Below, in pieces: positions 1 through 8,195 of a stretch of 40,795 nt of DNA; within the stretch, counting starts at the first letter, position 1, and every line of letters starts with the position of its first letter. This DNA is from Micromonosporaceae bacterium KJ-029 (lineage in GTDB: Bacteria > Actinomycetota > Actinomycetes > Mycobacteriales > Micromonosporaceae), in assembly GCA_005402585.1 (NCBI GenBank), contig BIFP01000031.1:1-40795 (forward strand). Reading direction: 5' to 3'. The notes beneath the pieces were generated by a model. It was not told the origin of the DNA and made no database searches. It saw only the letters and a list, made by a program, of their open reading frames with translations. The position numbers and the translations under genes are program-made.

Positions 1-110
1 AAGATCATGGCGGGGATGACCTATTTGTCGAGCACCCCACATCGACACGTCTCGCCATAACCCATCGGATCAGACCGGTTACCCGACAGTCTCTTAGACT
101 GGGCCCTCAC

Positions 111-190
111 GCCCTCGTAGCTCGGGGGAAAGAGCATCGGTTTCCTAACCCGAGGCTCGCCGGTGTCCGCAGGCCGATGACCTGCGGCTT
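111..190 (+). tRNA. degenerate tRNA-Arg(CCT)-like sequence, probably non-functional
   Basis: The first half reads as a tRNA: acceptor strand GCCCTCG at 111-117, D stem GCTC/GAGC at 120-123 and 132-135, then an anticodon arm with stem 137-141/149-153 (four pairs plus one T-C mismatch) and loop TTCCTAA, giving anticodon CCT at 144-146. The second half fails: the T-loop is CCGATGA rather than TTCGAAT, an extra 8-9 bases sit in the variable region, and no 3' acceptor strand complementary to 111-117 follows. It is therefore a decayed or recombined tRNA, perhaps an old attachment site of an integrative element. It is not a canonical gene. Confidence 0.45.
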
Positions 191-193
191 TTC
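167..193 (+). terminator. hairpin followed by CTTTTC, possible intrinsic terminator
   Basis: A perfect 7-bp stem (167-173 with 181-187), loop CCGATGA, is followed by CTTTTC. It overlaps the place where the T-arm of the tRNA-like sequence would be, so it may be either that arm or a terminator. Confidence 0.4.
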
Positions 194-316
194 ACTTCTT
201 GGCCTCGTGTGCCGGTCGCTGCGCGGTCTTGCTGCGATCGCTTGCTGAAGATCAGCAGACCACGCCCTTCGGTCCTCGGTGGCCCTGACTAGCTGAGGAG
301 TGACCTGCGGGAGAGG

Positions 317-1100
317 TCAGTCTGCTGTCGAGGCGGAAACCTGCCACAGGGCACTGACCGGCATTGCGCGGAGTCTGTCGCCGAAAGGCAGCGTGGAGGT
401 TCCGGTATAGAGGACGATGCCGGCGACGAAGTCATTGCCGAGGCGGTCGGCGAGCCGGCGTAGCCCGCGGAAGTCGTCGGGTCCGACGGTGGTGGCTGCT
501 TTGACTTCGATCCCGAGCACCTGGCCGGTTCTATTCTCCAGCACCGCGTCGACTTCGTACCTGCTCTGGTCGCGGTAGTGGGACAGGTCGACGAACTGCT
601 CGGACCAGGTGAGCTGCCGGGACAGCTCGGACAGGACAAATGACTCGAGCAGCGGGCCGAACGGTGCGCCCGGCCGGAGCAGTGCCCGGGCGTCGGTCGC
701 GATCTCGTTGGCGGCGATGCCCGAGTCGACGAAGATTAGTTTTGGCGCGGCGGTGGCGCGGGTGCCCAGGTTGCGGGACCAGCCGGGGATCCGTTTGATC
801 AGGAAGATCTCTTCCAGTGCCTGGAGGTAGCGGGCGATCGTCGGCCGGCTCAGTCCGAGTGCGGACTCGAGGGAGTTGGCGGGGATGATGGTCGCGGATC
901 TGGCCGCGAGGAGGCGTACCAGCTTGCGTAGCTCGCTCTTGTGCTGGATGTCGGACAGCTGGCGGACGTCGCGGTCGATGAGCGCCTGGACGTAGGCGTC
1001 GAGGAATCGTTGGCGGCGGCGTGGGTCGGTGCGGGTGGTGGCCTCGGGTAGGCCGCCGCGGAAGGGGCCCGGATCATCGGCCGCGAGCCGCCGAACGAAA
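317..1100 (-). pseudogene. truncated AAA-type ATPase, C-terminal DUF4143 part only
   Basis: The protein matches the second half of the AAA_14/DUF4143 family: a GGLPEA motif, the stretch with RFLDAYVQALIDRDV, a winged-helix segment (LGLSRPTIARYLQALEEIFL), the FVDSGIA motif and a C-terminal PD-(D/E)XK-like core with EVDAVLE and GIEVKAA. Full-length members have about 400 residues and begin with a P-loop ATPase domain. That domain is absent here: the homology starts near position 1100, and the roughly 25 codons read further upstream do not resemble it. The neighbouring frame upstream holds a different, unidentified coding remnant, so the gene looks cut and joined to foreign sequence. Intact relatives are often described as helicase- or toxin-antitoxin-like ATPases, but no activity is expected without the P-loop. 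Confidence 0.6.
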
Positions 1101-1244
1101 CGTACGCCGCGTAGTCCCCGTCTTTGTAGAGCGGGGAGAGGTCCATCAGGCAGACCCACGGCTCCTCGTCGTACCAATCACGCATCAGCGTGTGGATGTC
1201 GGACCTCGAAGAAGCCGAAAATGTCGGTCGGAATCGCGACATGC
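1090..1244 (-). pseudogene. unidentified coding remnant fused to the truncated ATPase
   Basis: On the minus strand an ATG at 1244 opens a frame with protein-like composition, including MRDWYDEEPWVCLMDLSP and YAAYVSFGGSR, which ends abruptly where the DUF4143 homology begins in another frame. I do not recognise the family. The balanced residue use differs from the Arg/Pro/Ser-rich shadow frames around it, so it is probably the start of a displaced gene. Confidence 0.3.
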
Positions 1245-1319
1245 TATTCAGCGCCGGTGTCACGACGCCGCGGCGCCTGGCTGCAGGATCGGCCGGATCA
1301 CGGACACCTGGTTTACACC

Positions 1320-1580
1320 TGCACCGCTCGCGACACCCGGTGGGGACTGGCAGGTCGACGATCGCTACGCATACCTGGCCCGGCTGCTGCACGACCTGCG
1401 CCTCGACGCGACCCCACTGGTACGCAGCTCTACGCCTGCGGCCCGTACCGTCCCTGGCCCCAGACGGACCCGACCGATGGTGACAACCAGTTCAACCTTG
1501 CAGTCGGCATCTTGGAGGCGCTCGTCCGCAACCCCTTGAAGCTCTGGAGCAGGCTGCTCCAGGCCGTTCACCAAAGCATC
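1320..1580 (+). pseudogene. unidentified gene debris before the exporter operon
   Basis: Two plus-strand frames carry protein-like pieces in succession: WQVDDRYAYLARLLHDLRLD (about 1348-1407), then, after a frame change, QLYACGPYRPWPQTDPTDG and a stretch with FNLAVGILEALVRNPLKLW (about 1430-1550). The order and strand fit one frameshifted gene, family unknown. No start or ribosome binding site is visible. Confidence 0.25.
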
Positions 1581-1714
1581 ACTTGTGGATGTACCGGACA
1601 TCGACTTCGGGTGCGGCGGGCAGCGAGCGGGGAGTGCCAGGGGTAGTCTTCGGCGGTTCGGTTGTCGCCGACGTCGCCCTAGGCCGTGGGCCAGCGATCG
1701 CCGACACCCGCGTC

Positions 1715-1742
1715 TTGTCAGGGTGTTCGCCCGAAGTAATCG
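1715..1742 (+). promoter_or_regulatory. possible sigma70-type promoter of the exporter operon
   Basis: TTGTCA at 1715-1720 and TAATCG at 1737-1742 are separated by 16 bp, just upstream of the start at 1757. The match to consensus is modest and a transcript starting here would have a very short leader. Confidence 0.25.
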
Positions 1743-1756
1743 AGTTAGGGGTACGG

Positions 1757-2761
1757 GTGCGAAGGCTACTGTCACTCTGCGTCCTCGCGTTGTTCGCGGT
1801 CACCGCTACCGGCTGCAGCGAGCCGAGCGCGCAGGCGGAGACGCCTGGTCTCGCGCCCCGGGGCACGACGATGACCACGGTGCAGCCCACCCGCCAGGAC
1901 CTTGCCAACACGGTGAGCCTGTCCGGCAAAGTGACCATCAATCCGGTGTTCGGAATCGTGGCGCCGGCCACGGGGCAGGTGCGGTATTTCGACGTCAGGA
2001 CGCCGCAGAGTACGCCGACCAGGCCGACGAGGGTGGCGAACGTCTGGAGGTCCGGTAAGGCGCATCCCGTCGACGTCCCGGCGGGTGCGGTGTTCGCTGG
2101 TCGACTGGCGGACGACCGCTCCGATGTGACCGCCGGGATGCCCGTCGTCTCCGCGAAGAAGATCGGCTACGGGCTCGTCGCCGACATCGACAGTGCCCAG
2201 GCGTACAAGATCTCGGATTCGCTCGCGACGGTCCAGGCCCAGATCAAGAATGGCCCCGGGCCGTTCCGGTGCAAGGTGCTCGGCACCATCGCCGCCCTGC
2301 CCGCCGGTACCATCCCGGACCCGCCGGCCCCGCGGCCGTCCGCCGTGCCGTCCGGCCAGCCGTCCGCCCCGCCAGTGGTCGAACCGCCCTCGGATCCGCA
2401 GGACCGTATCGAGCCGTCGGAGCCGACCGGGATGCGTCTGGTGTGCACCGCGCCCGCCAAGGTGAAGCTGATCAACGGGGCCAGCGCCACGCTCGAGGTG
2501 GTGACCGCGAGGGCCAGCAAGGTGCTGACGCTTCCGGTCGAAGCGGTCGCCGGCGGGCAGGGCCGGGGCAAGGTGGACGTGGTCCAGCCGGACGGTACGC
2601 GGGAGACCAGAGACGTCGTGCTCGGGCTCAGCGACGGCAAGGTCGTGGAGATCAAGTCCGGCCTCACCGGCGACGAGACAGTCGCCGTCCCTGGCCCCAA
2701 TCTCCCACCCGCCAAAGCAGGCGTAGAGGGTGACCCGTCCGCGCCGATGGGCGAGAAATGA
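1757..2761 (+). CDS. lipoprotein periplasmic-adaptor-like subunit of a MacB-type ABC exporter
   Basis: This 334-aa protein begins at GTG 1757, chosen for the preceding TTAGGGG six bases upstream and because the signal peptide starts there. The hydrophobic leader ends in a lipobox-like ATGC, so the protein is probably anchored outside the membrane. The rest resembles an HlyD/MacA-type adaptor: an N-terminal beta region (VSLSGKVTINPVFGIVAPATG), a Pro-rich insert (residues about 190-215) and a C-terminal barrel-like part with TLEVVTARASKVLTLPVEAV and a GLSDGKVVEIKSGLTGDE motif typical of RND/MacA adaptors. The long coiled-coil hairpin of Gram-negative MacA is missing, as usual in actinobacteria. 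It overlaps the ATPase gene by ATGA, so the three exporter genes are translationally coupled. The substrate is unknown. Confidence 0.75.
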   Translation: MRRLLSLCVLALFAVTATGCSEPSAQAETPGLAPRGTTMTTVQPTRQDLANTVSLSGKVTINPVFGIVAPATGQVRYFDVRTPQSTPTRPTRVANVWRSGKAHPVDVPAGAVFAGRLADDRSDVTAGMPVVSAKKIGYGLVADIDSAQAYKISDSLATVQAQIKNGPGPFRCKVLGTIAALPAGTIPDPPAPRPSAVPSGQPSAPPVVEPPSDPQDRIEPSEPTGMRLVCTAPAKVKLINGASATLEVVTARASKVLTLPVEAVAGGQGRGKVDVVQPDGTRETRDVVLGLSDGKVVEIKSGLTGDETVAVPGPNLPPAKAGVEGDPSAPMGEK

Positions 2762-3537
2762 CGGCGTTGCTGGAGCTCCACGGCATCACCAAGACGCTCA
2801 AGGGCCAGAAGGCGCCGCGCACCATCCTCGACGGCACCGATTTGACCGTCGACCGTGGCGAGAGCGTGGCCATCCTCGGCCGCTCGGGATCCGGCAAGAG
2901 CACACTGCTCAGCCTGATCGGCCTCTTCGACCGTCCGGACGGCGGACAGTACCTGCTGGATGGCCGGGACATCACCCGGCTGCCGGAGCGCAAGGCGGCG
3001 GCTCTGCGCAGCGCCGAGTTCGGCTTCGTGTTCCAGCGGTTCTTCCTGCTCAAGCACCTGACCGCCGCGCAGAACGTGGCGATGGCCCTGGTCAACGGCC
3101 AGGGCTGGCTGCCGCGCCGTAAACGCAGGGCCAGGACCCTGGAGGCCCTCGACCGGGTCGGCATCGCGCATCTCGCCAAGCACCGGCCGGCCCGCCTGTC
3201 CGGCGGCGAGCAGCAGCGGGTCGCGATCGCCCGGGCGCTCGTCCGGGAGCCGCGCCTGCTGTTGGCCGACGAGCCCACCGGCGCGCTGGACACCGAGACG
3301 GGCAACCTGGTGATCGAGGTGATGCGCTCGGCGACCGAGCGGGGCTGCGGGCTGATCCTGGTCACCCACGACTGGGACCACGCCAACAAGATGCAGCGTG
3401 TGCTGCGCCTCAGCGACGGGGTGCTCCACCCGGCTACCGACACGAGGAGCATGGCGTCAGTGAGCGGGCCAGCGCGGCACAGAGCGGCGATGGGGACGGA
3501 CCGGACCGATGCTGAGCGCAGCGAGGTGGCGAGGTGA
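2758..3537 (+). CDS. ABC transporter ATP-binding protein (MacB/LolD type)
   Basis: The protein is a 259-aa cytoplasmic nucleotide-binding subunit. All motifs are present: Walker A GRSGSGKST (residues 41-49), Q-loop VFQ (91-93), signature LSGGEQQ (147-153), Walker B LLLADEP with catalytic E172, D-loop residues ALD, and H-loop H204 (VTHDWD). This order and the short length fit the MacB/LolD group that powers extracytoplasmic mechanotransmission rather than classic transport across the bilayer. The C-terminus carries about 30 extra polar residues beyond the usual end. It overlaps both neighbours by 4 bp (ATGA at the start, GTGA at the end), which places it in one operon with the adaptor and the permease. 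Confidence 0.92.
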   Translation: MTALLELHGITKTLKGQKAPRTILDGTDLTVDRGESVAILGRSGSGKSTLLSLIGLFDRPDGGQYLLDGRDITRLPERKAAALRSAEFGFVFQRFFLLKHLTAAQNVAMALVNGQGWLPRRKRRARTLEALDRVGIAHLAKHRPARLSGGEQQRVAIARALVREPRLLLADEPTGALDTETGNLVIEVMRSATERGCGLILVTHDWDHANKMQRVLRLSDGVLHPATDTRSMASVSGPARHRAAMGTDRTDAERSEVAR

Positions 3538-4868
3538 TCCGGCTCTCTGGGCGGTTCCGCTCGGCTCTCATCATCGGTGGTCAGGGCATCCGGGCCCGCA
3601 AGACCCGCACCCTCCTGTCGATGGTGAGCCTGTTCCTCGGGGTGCTGGCCGTCGTGGTCGTCCAGGTCGGCGCCGAGACCACCAAGAGCGCCCGGCTGGC
3701 TGATCTGGAGCTGCACGCGGGCAAGGACGGCACCCGGCAGACCTACCTGCCGGGCAACGCCGACACCATCCAGATCAGCCAGGACACCCTGAAAGGGCGG
3801 ACGGACGCGGTCGCGGTCTCCTCCACCCAGGCGATCATCGGAGAGCCGGGCGTCAGCCCGGTCAACCCCGGCGGAGCCCCGTTCGACCAGCCGGGCGGCG
3901 CGCAGTACGCGTATCCCGATGGCGTCGAGATCTTCTGCGACGCTCGCGGTTACTGCCAGCCGATGCAGGCGGCCGGCGACGCCCCGGACGTTCCCGTGCC
4001 CGGCCAGGCAATCGAGCTGAGCCTCAACGCGCTGACCGGTGACATCCGCCAGTTCCGGCCCTTCCGGCCGGTGTCCGGCCAGTGGCTGGACTTCTCCTCC
4101 GACCCGTCGTTGTCCCCGCGGATCGTCGTCAACCTCGAGGCGGCCAAGGGGTTCATGCGCCACCAGGTGCCGGCCGAGATGCGCGTGGAGGGGACGACCG
4201 CCAACCCGACGCCGCGCATCATCGGCGTGATCGACGACGGCAATATGCACCCCACCGCCTACACCCGGGCCGATGAGCTGCAGAACTGGGTGCCCCGCTC
4301 GAGTAACGCCGGCAACTATGGTCCCGGGCTGCAGGTGATGCTTGCGCCCACGGCAGGCGACCTGGAGCAGCTGCTGCGGATCCGCCTCACGGCCAGCGGG
4401 ATGCCCGCGGAGCAGATCCATTTCGATACGATCCAGGCGCGGAAAGAGATCGCCAAGGAGCTGGCGCTCATCCGCTGGATCTTCCTCGGCATGGCCGGCC
4501 TGGTCCTGCTCATCGGCGTCGCCGGCATCCTCAACGTCGGACTCGCAACCGTCGGGGAGCGGGTCGAGGAATTCGCGTTGCGGCGCGCGGTGGGCACCTC
4601 ACGGTCGCTGCTGGCCGGCATCGTCCTCGCGGAGACACTTCTGACCGGCCTCCTCACCGCAGCCGCTGCCATCGGACTGTCCGCGCTCGGGCTAACCGCG
4701 ATCAGCGCGCTGTTCGGCGATCGGGACCAGTTCCTGCAGGATCTCGCGTTTCCCTGGCAGGCAGGGGTCGCAGGGGTCATCGCCGGTCTGGCCGCCGGAC
4801 TGCTCGGCGGCCTCATCCCGGCCATCCGCGCCGCCCGCATCCCGATCGCCACCGTCATGCGCGCCTGA
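3534..4868 (+). CDS. ABC transporter permease, MacB/FtsX type
   Basis: The GTG start at 3534 overlaps the ATPase stop. The 444-aa protein has the four-helix MacB topology: one transmembrane helix near residues 24-45 (LLSMVSLFLGVLAVVVVQV), a long extracytoplasmic MacB_PCD-like domain to about residue 310, then three C-terminal helices of the FtsX family, with the conserved ERVEEFALRRAVGTSR coupling-type loop between the first two. Together with the adaptor and ATPase it should form an exporter of peptides, antibiotics or lipoproteins; nothing visible narrows the substrate. A weak 6-bp stem (4864-4869/4876-4881) overlaps the stop. A MITE-like element lies 77 bp downstream. Confidence 0.9.
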   Translation: MIRLSGRFRSALIIGGQGIRARKTRTLLSMVSLFLGVLAVVVVQVGAETTKSARLADLELHAGKDGTRQTYLPGNADTIQISQDTLKGRTDAVAVSSTQAIIGEPGVSPVNPGGAPFDQPGGAQYAYPDGVEIFCDARGYCQPMQAAGDAPDVPVPGQAIELSLNALTGDIRQFRPFRPVSGQWLDFSSDPSLSPRIVVNLEAAKGFMRHQVPAEMRVEGTTANPTPRIIGVIDDGNMHPTAYTRADELQNWVPRSSNAGNYGPGLQVMLAPTAGDLEQLLRIRLTASGMPAEQIHFDTIQARKEIAKELALIRWIFLGMAGLVLLIGVAGILNVGLATVGERVEEFALRRAVGTSRSLLAGIVLAETLLTGLLTAAAAIGLSALGLTAISALFGDRDQFLQDLAFPWQAGVAGVIAGLAAGLLGGLIPAIRAARIPIATVMRA

Positions 4869-4945
4869 GGCGTCGCTCAGGTTATGAGAGACCGGCGGGC
4901 GGCGACGCACGCGCACTGCGGCTTCGCGCGTGCACCGCTGGATAA

Positions 4946-5106
4946 GAGCTCGCGCGAATAGGGCGGTGGAGGCGAGGCGGGTGCTGGCCGAGGGTGGCAA
5001 GGCGGAGGAGGAGGCCATGCCGGTGTTGCATGGCCGACGAAGACAACGCCGCCAGCCGAAGTGTCAGGGCGCGACGTAGCCCCACCAGTCCTATTTGCGC
5101 GAGCTC
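4946..5106. mobile_element. 161-bp MITE-like element with 17-bp terminal inverted repeats and TAA duplication
   Basis: The left end GAGCTCGCGCGAATAGG (4946-4962) and the right end CCTATTTGCGCGAGCTC (5090-5106) are inverted repeats with one mismatch. A weaker repeat continues inward for about 13 bp (GCGGTGGAGGCGA against the complement of 5077-5089). Both ends are flanked by TAA (4943-4945 and 5107-5109), as expected of a 3-bp target duplication. The interior has no credible ORF. GAG-starting ends with TNA/TAA duplications are a feature of IS5-family elements (IS1031/IS427 groups), so this is probably a non-autonomous derivative of one. No transposase with these ends is in the window. Confidence 0.7.
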
Positions 5107-5127
5107 TAAGTCGTCGCCGAGTAGGCA

Positions 5128-5290
5128 GTGCCGCCAGACAATGCTGAGGTGGATGTTCCTGAACTACTAGATCGAGCGGTCACGATGGTTCCGGCCAACG
5201 CCACCAACGAAGCCGGAGCGACAGTCGCCGACGTGGCGGAGTACCTCAAGCACGATGAGTGGGAAGTCGCCCTTTACGGACGGATGCTCC
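5128..5290 (+). pseudogene. remnant resembling the start of a small MafI-like immunity protein
   Basis: The plus frame reads PELLDRAVTMVPA, then ATVADVAEYLKHDEWEVAL. This pattern of a short helical start followed by a HDEWEVAL motif occurs in small MafI-like proteins of about 100 residues. After VAL the frame departs into Arg-rich sequence, so only about 50 codons remain. The family assignment is from memory of the motif only. Confidence 0.35.
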
Positions 5291-5432
5291 GCCAGGATCG
5301 CGGCGAGCGTCCGGTAGTCCGCCTTGGAGAGCGGCGCCTAAAACTGCACCCTCGTAGCCGTGTCGAGCTCGGCCCGCAGCCGCGGCACGTCGATCGGACT
5401 CGACACCTCCACCGGACCGCCGACAGCCACTG
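5275..5432 (-). pseudogene. short unidentified coding remnant with an internal stop
   Basis: Read on the minus strand, the segment gives PVEVSSPIDVPRLRAELDTA, then a TAG, then APLSKADYRTLAAILAEHPS in the same frame. The helix-like composition on both sides of the stop suggests a decayed gene. It meets the plus-strand remnant at about 5275-5290, indicating a rearrangement junction. The remaining sequence to 5660 shows nothing I can name. Confidence 0.3.
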
Positions 5433-5664
5433 ATCTTCCCGCCTGCGGTCGCCGCCCTCAAACGTCAAGCGGCGGCGATCTTCTACCCGATCGCCCGGCC
5501 GTGCGCTGAGCGGCAAACCCGGGCAACACGATCATAACCGCCATGTTGTGGTTCCCCGCGGACCTCTAGTCGCTGCAGCTACTCCAGCCCGGCTGCGACG
5601 CGACCAGCGGTGGAAGCGGTTGGCCACGCGGTGGTGGGTGTCCGGCTCCGTGACCAGGAGGGGC

Positions 5665-6213
5665 TCATCGCGACGGCGCTAAGGACAGCAGGCGATCGGG
5701 AACCGGCAGCCGACGCGCCGCGAGGACGGCCAGGCCTGCACCCGTCGCATTCAACAGCACGTCGTCGATCGACGAGACGCGTCCGAGTGCCAGGGCGTAT
5801 TGCAGCGCTTCCACCGCGGCCGACATGCCTGCAGCCGCTACCACCACATATGCGAACCGGACCTGCCACCCCATGCCCAGACCGAACCCAACAGCCGCGA
5901 ACACCAGCAGATTGCCCACGATCTGGAAGAACGCGGTCAGCGGATGGTCGGCGAGGATCTTCACAAGGTCGCGCAGCGGCACCAGCCGAACCTCTCGGGG
6001 TGCGTCGAGTGGGGTGAGGACCACCATCAGCCACGGCAGCGTCCAGACCGCCATGGCCGTCGTGGCCAAGGCCCGCCGGACCGCCAGCCCCGCTGGGACG
6101 CCGCGCTGCCGGTAACAGGCCACGAGGTGACGCGTGCCGACCAGGCTGGCCATGACGAGAGCCACCGCAGTCGCCACGACCGGAAGCCAACGCAGGTACC
6201 CGCCTGGGATCAT
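5665..6213 (-). CDS. VanZ-family membrane protein
   Basis: The 182-aa integral membrane protein has about five transmembrane segments. VanZ-family features are present in order: VPLRDLV before the central helix, GNLLVFAAVGFGLGMG (residues about 102-117), a conserved acidic residue in AAVEALQ and the RVSSIDDVLLNATGAGLG-type end. VanZ itself gives low-level teicoplanin resistance, but most actinobacterial homologues have no known role, and no van genes are nearby. The start at 6213 (MIPGGY) lacks a clear ribosome binding site; an overlapping ATG about 10 bp upstream is in another frame. Confidence 0.75.
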   Translation of the reverse strand: MIPGGYLRWLPVVATAVALVMASLVGTRHLVACYRQRGVPAGLAVRRALATTAMAVWTLPWLMVVLTPLDAPREVRLVPLRDLVKILADHPLTAFFQIVGNLLVFAAVGFGLGMGWQVRFAYVVVAAAGMSAAVEALQYALALGRVSSIDDVLLNATGAGLAVLAARRLPVPDRLLSLAPSR

Positions 6214-6382
6214 CGTGGAGCATCATAGTCCGGCCGGGCATCAACCCACGCCAGCGACGTGTGTGGATCCCGCGCACAAGATCGGGTGACCGCTCATCGG
6301 CATGAGCGCGCGCCTTTGCGTTCTGATCGAGGCTTGGACTGCGGTTCGGGCAGCCGTGGGTACCGTGAGTTGCTCGGGTGTA

Positions 6383-6421
6383 GGGCAGCCACCTGATGAT
6401 GGTGGATCGAGGTGGCTGCCC
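6383..6421. terminator. strong 12-bp hairpin
   Basis: GGGCAGCCACCT (6383-6394) pairs perfectly with AGGTGGCTGCCC (6410-6421) around a 15-base loop. It lies in a 650-bp gene-poor gap (6214-6861). No T-run follows, so it may be a terminator or another structured element. Confidence 0.45.
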
Positions 6422-6552
6422 GCAGGTGACGACGACTGGTCGTGTCAGACCGTGCGTCTACGTACCGCTGGGACCGTTACGACCGGGCCCTGAGCTGCAG
6501 GAATCTGGTTCGGATTCTGCCAAGTATGGTCCACCGTAAGTATTCGCAGTTG

Positions 6553-6587
6553 GAAGCCCGTGACCGGAAGCCCCGGTAACGGGCTTC
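6553..6587. terminator. second hairpin in the same gap
   Basis: GAAGCCCGT (6553-6561) pairs with ACGGGCTTC (6579-6587); the 17-base loop contains a further CCGG pairing. No credible gene lies between 6214 and 6861. The rest of the gap shows nothing I can assign. Confidence 0.4.
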
Positions 6588-6861
6588 TGGCTATTGACCC
6601 CTTAAATTGGAGCAGGATGGCGGGGTGGGTCACCGGGTTTGTCTGACTCATCGGCAGACCGACGCCGGGCGGTTGACCGTCTGGGGTGAGGGCGCTCACG
6701 GGCGGCGGTAGCCGGCCCGCCGGTACCGTTCCTCCTCGGGTGTGCGCACCGCCGTGCCGGGCCGGCGGCCTGCGCTGTCCCGCCCGCGGTGAAGCCCTGA
6801 CCGGTCGTACCCGCCTGGATCGCGGCGTTCCCGCCGGACCACCCTGATCAGAGGAGGCCTC

Positions 6862-8067
6862 GTGCCGGACGCCGAGCAGCTGCTCACCGACGCTCTCGCG
6901 GCGGCGCGCGGCACCGACGTGCGGGCGGCCGAACGTGCTCTCGACCGGCTGGTGGTCGCCGATGGACTGGCGGTGGACGCGGCGTTGCTCGCCCGCCTGC
7001 TGCGGGGTGTTGGGCGGCTCTGGGCGCGCGGCTGGCAGCCGGTCGATCTGGATCGGATCGCGGCTCGGCGGCTGGCTACCGGGGGCGTGCGGATGCTCCG
7101 GGACGTGTTGGCGGCCCAGCGGCCGACGCAGCCGGGTCCGGTTCCGCAGTGGTTCGACGATCAGCTCGCCGAGTTGGCGGCGGGTTGGGACGGCGATGTG
7201 GGTTGGCTGGATCGCCGGGCGGGGGGCGATCGGATCACCGGGTTGCGGGACGCTGTCGACGTGCTCGGGCTGGTCGAGGGGCTGCCGCCGATCGCGGTGC
7301 TCCGTCCGCCGCCGGGCGGGCCGACCGCCGCCCCGCGCAGCACCGGGCCGGCGACCGGCTCGCGGATGCTGGACCGGGTACGTGCCCTGCTGGCCAAGGC
7401 CGAGTCGACTACCTTTCCCGCCGAGGCGGAGGCGCTCACCGGGAAGGCGCAGGAGCTGATGGCCCGGCACAGCATCGACGTCGCCCTGCTCGACGCGGTC
7501 GCCGAGCGGCCGGATCGGCCCAGTGGCCTCCGGCTCGGCACCGATGCCCCGTACGCGGCCGGGAAGGCGCTGCTGATCCAGGAGGTGGCGGAGGCGAACC
7601 GGTGCGAGTCGGTCTGGTCCGACGACCTCGGCTTCGCCACCGTGCTCGGTTTCCCCGCCGACCTGGCGGCGGTCGAGGTGCTGCACACCTCGCTGCTGGT
7701 GCAGGCCACCGCGGCGATGCTGCGTGGCCGGGGCGAGCGCCGCGCGGGCCGCGGCCGGCGGACCAAGGGCTATGACGAGTCCTTCCTCAACGCGTTCGCA
7801 CTGCGGATCGGGGAGCGGCTGCGGGCGGCGGCCGCGGAGGCGGGCCGGGAAGCGGCCGGGGAGCACGGCGGCGACCGGCTGCTCCCGGTGCTCGCCGCCC
7901 GCTCGGACGCCGTCCGGGAACGCGTCGACCAGCTCTTTCCCGGTGTCACCCGGCACCGGCTCCAGGTGCGCGACGCCGAGGGCTGGACCTCGGGCACCTC
8001 GGCCGCCGACCGGGCCTCGCTCGACGTCGGCGCCCCGGCACGCCAGCCGGTACGCCGGGGTCGCTGA
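6862..8067 (+). CDS. DUF2786-domain protein
   Basis: The 401-aa protein starts at GTG 6862 behind GAGGAGG (6851-6857). The recognisable part is the DUF2786 motif at residues about 171-215: RVRALLAKAESTTFPAEAEA, followed by KAQELMARHSID. The following segment (residues about 240-300) has ALLIQEVAEANRC and a VLGFPADLAAVEVLHTSLL stretch usual in these proteins. The N-terminal 150 residues are helical and specific to actinobacteria. The domain has no established biochemical function; it occurs in phage and bacterial proteins. The gene is monocistronic. A decayed dehydrogenase follows on the same strand. Confidence 0.8.
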   Translation: MPDAEQLLTDALAAARGTDVRAAERALDRLVVADGLAVDAALLARLLRGVGRLWARGWQPVDLDRIAARRLATGGVRMLRDVLAAQRPTQPGPVPQWFDDQLAELAAGWDGDVGWLDRRAGGDRITGLRDAVDVLGLVEGLPPIAVLRPPPGGPTAAPRSTGPATGSRMLDRVRALLAKAESTTFPAEAEALTGKAQELMARHSIDVALLDAVAERPDRPSGLRLGTDAPYAAGKALLIQEVAEANRCESVWSDDLGFATVLGFPADLAAVEVLHTSLLVQATAAMLRGRGERRAGRGRRTKGYDESFLNAFALRIGERLRAAAAEAGREAAGEHGGDRLLPVLAARSDAVRERVDQLFPGVTRHRLQVRDAEGWTSGTSAADRASLDVGAPARQPVRRGR

Positions 8068-8147
8068 CTATCTCGGATCGGGCGTCCCGGCTCCGACCCG
8101 TCCGCGATAGGCGCCACCGAAGGTGGCCCGTACCCAAGGAATGGACC

Positions 8148-8183
8148 CTGAAGTACATGCTGCTGATCTGGAACGGCGGCTGA
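8148..8183 (+). pseudogene. fragment matching the N-terminus of a YciI-like (DGPF) protein
   Basis: LKYMLLIWNGG followed by a stop closely resembles the first residues of YCII-related proteins (MKYMLLIYN...). Only eleven codons remain before dehydrogenase debris begins. Such a short match could be chance. Confidence 0.3.
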
Positions 8184-8195
8184 GTCCCGGCGTCT

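Noticed and set aside
2167..4421. Long minus-strand ORFs opposite the ABC transporter genes
   Set aside because: They are shadows of genes with full Walker motifs and membrane helices; no domain is visible in them.
4946..5106. Reading the inverted repeat as a long-range terminator of the exporter operon
   Set aside because: The arms are about 127 bp apart with short target-like duplications outside; a transposable element explains this better.
6445..7956. 503-codon minus-strand ORF
   Set aside because: Mostly antisense to the DUF2786 gene, Arg/Pro-rich, without recognisable motifs or a good start.
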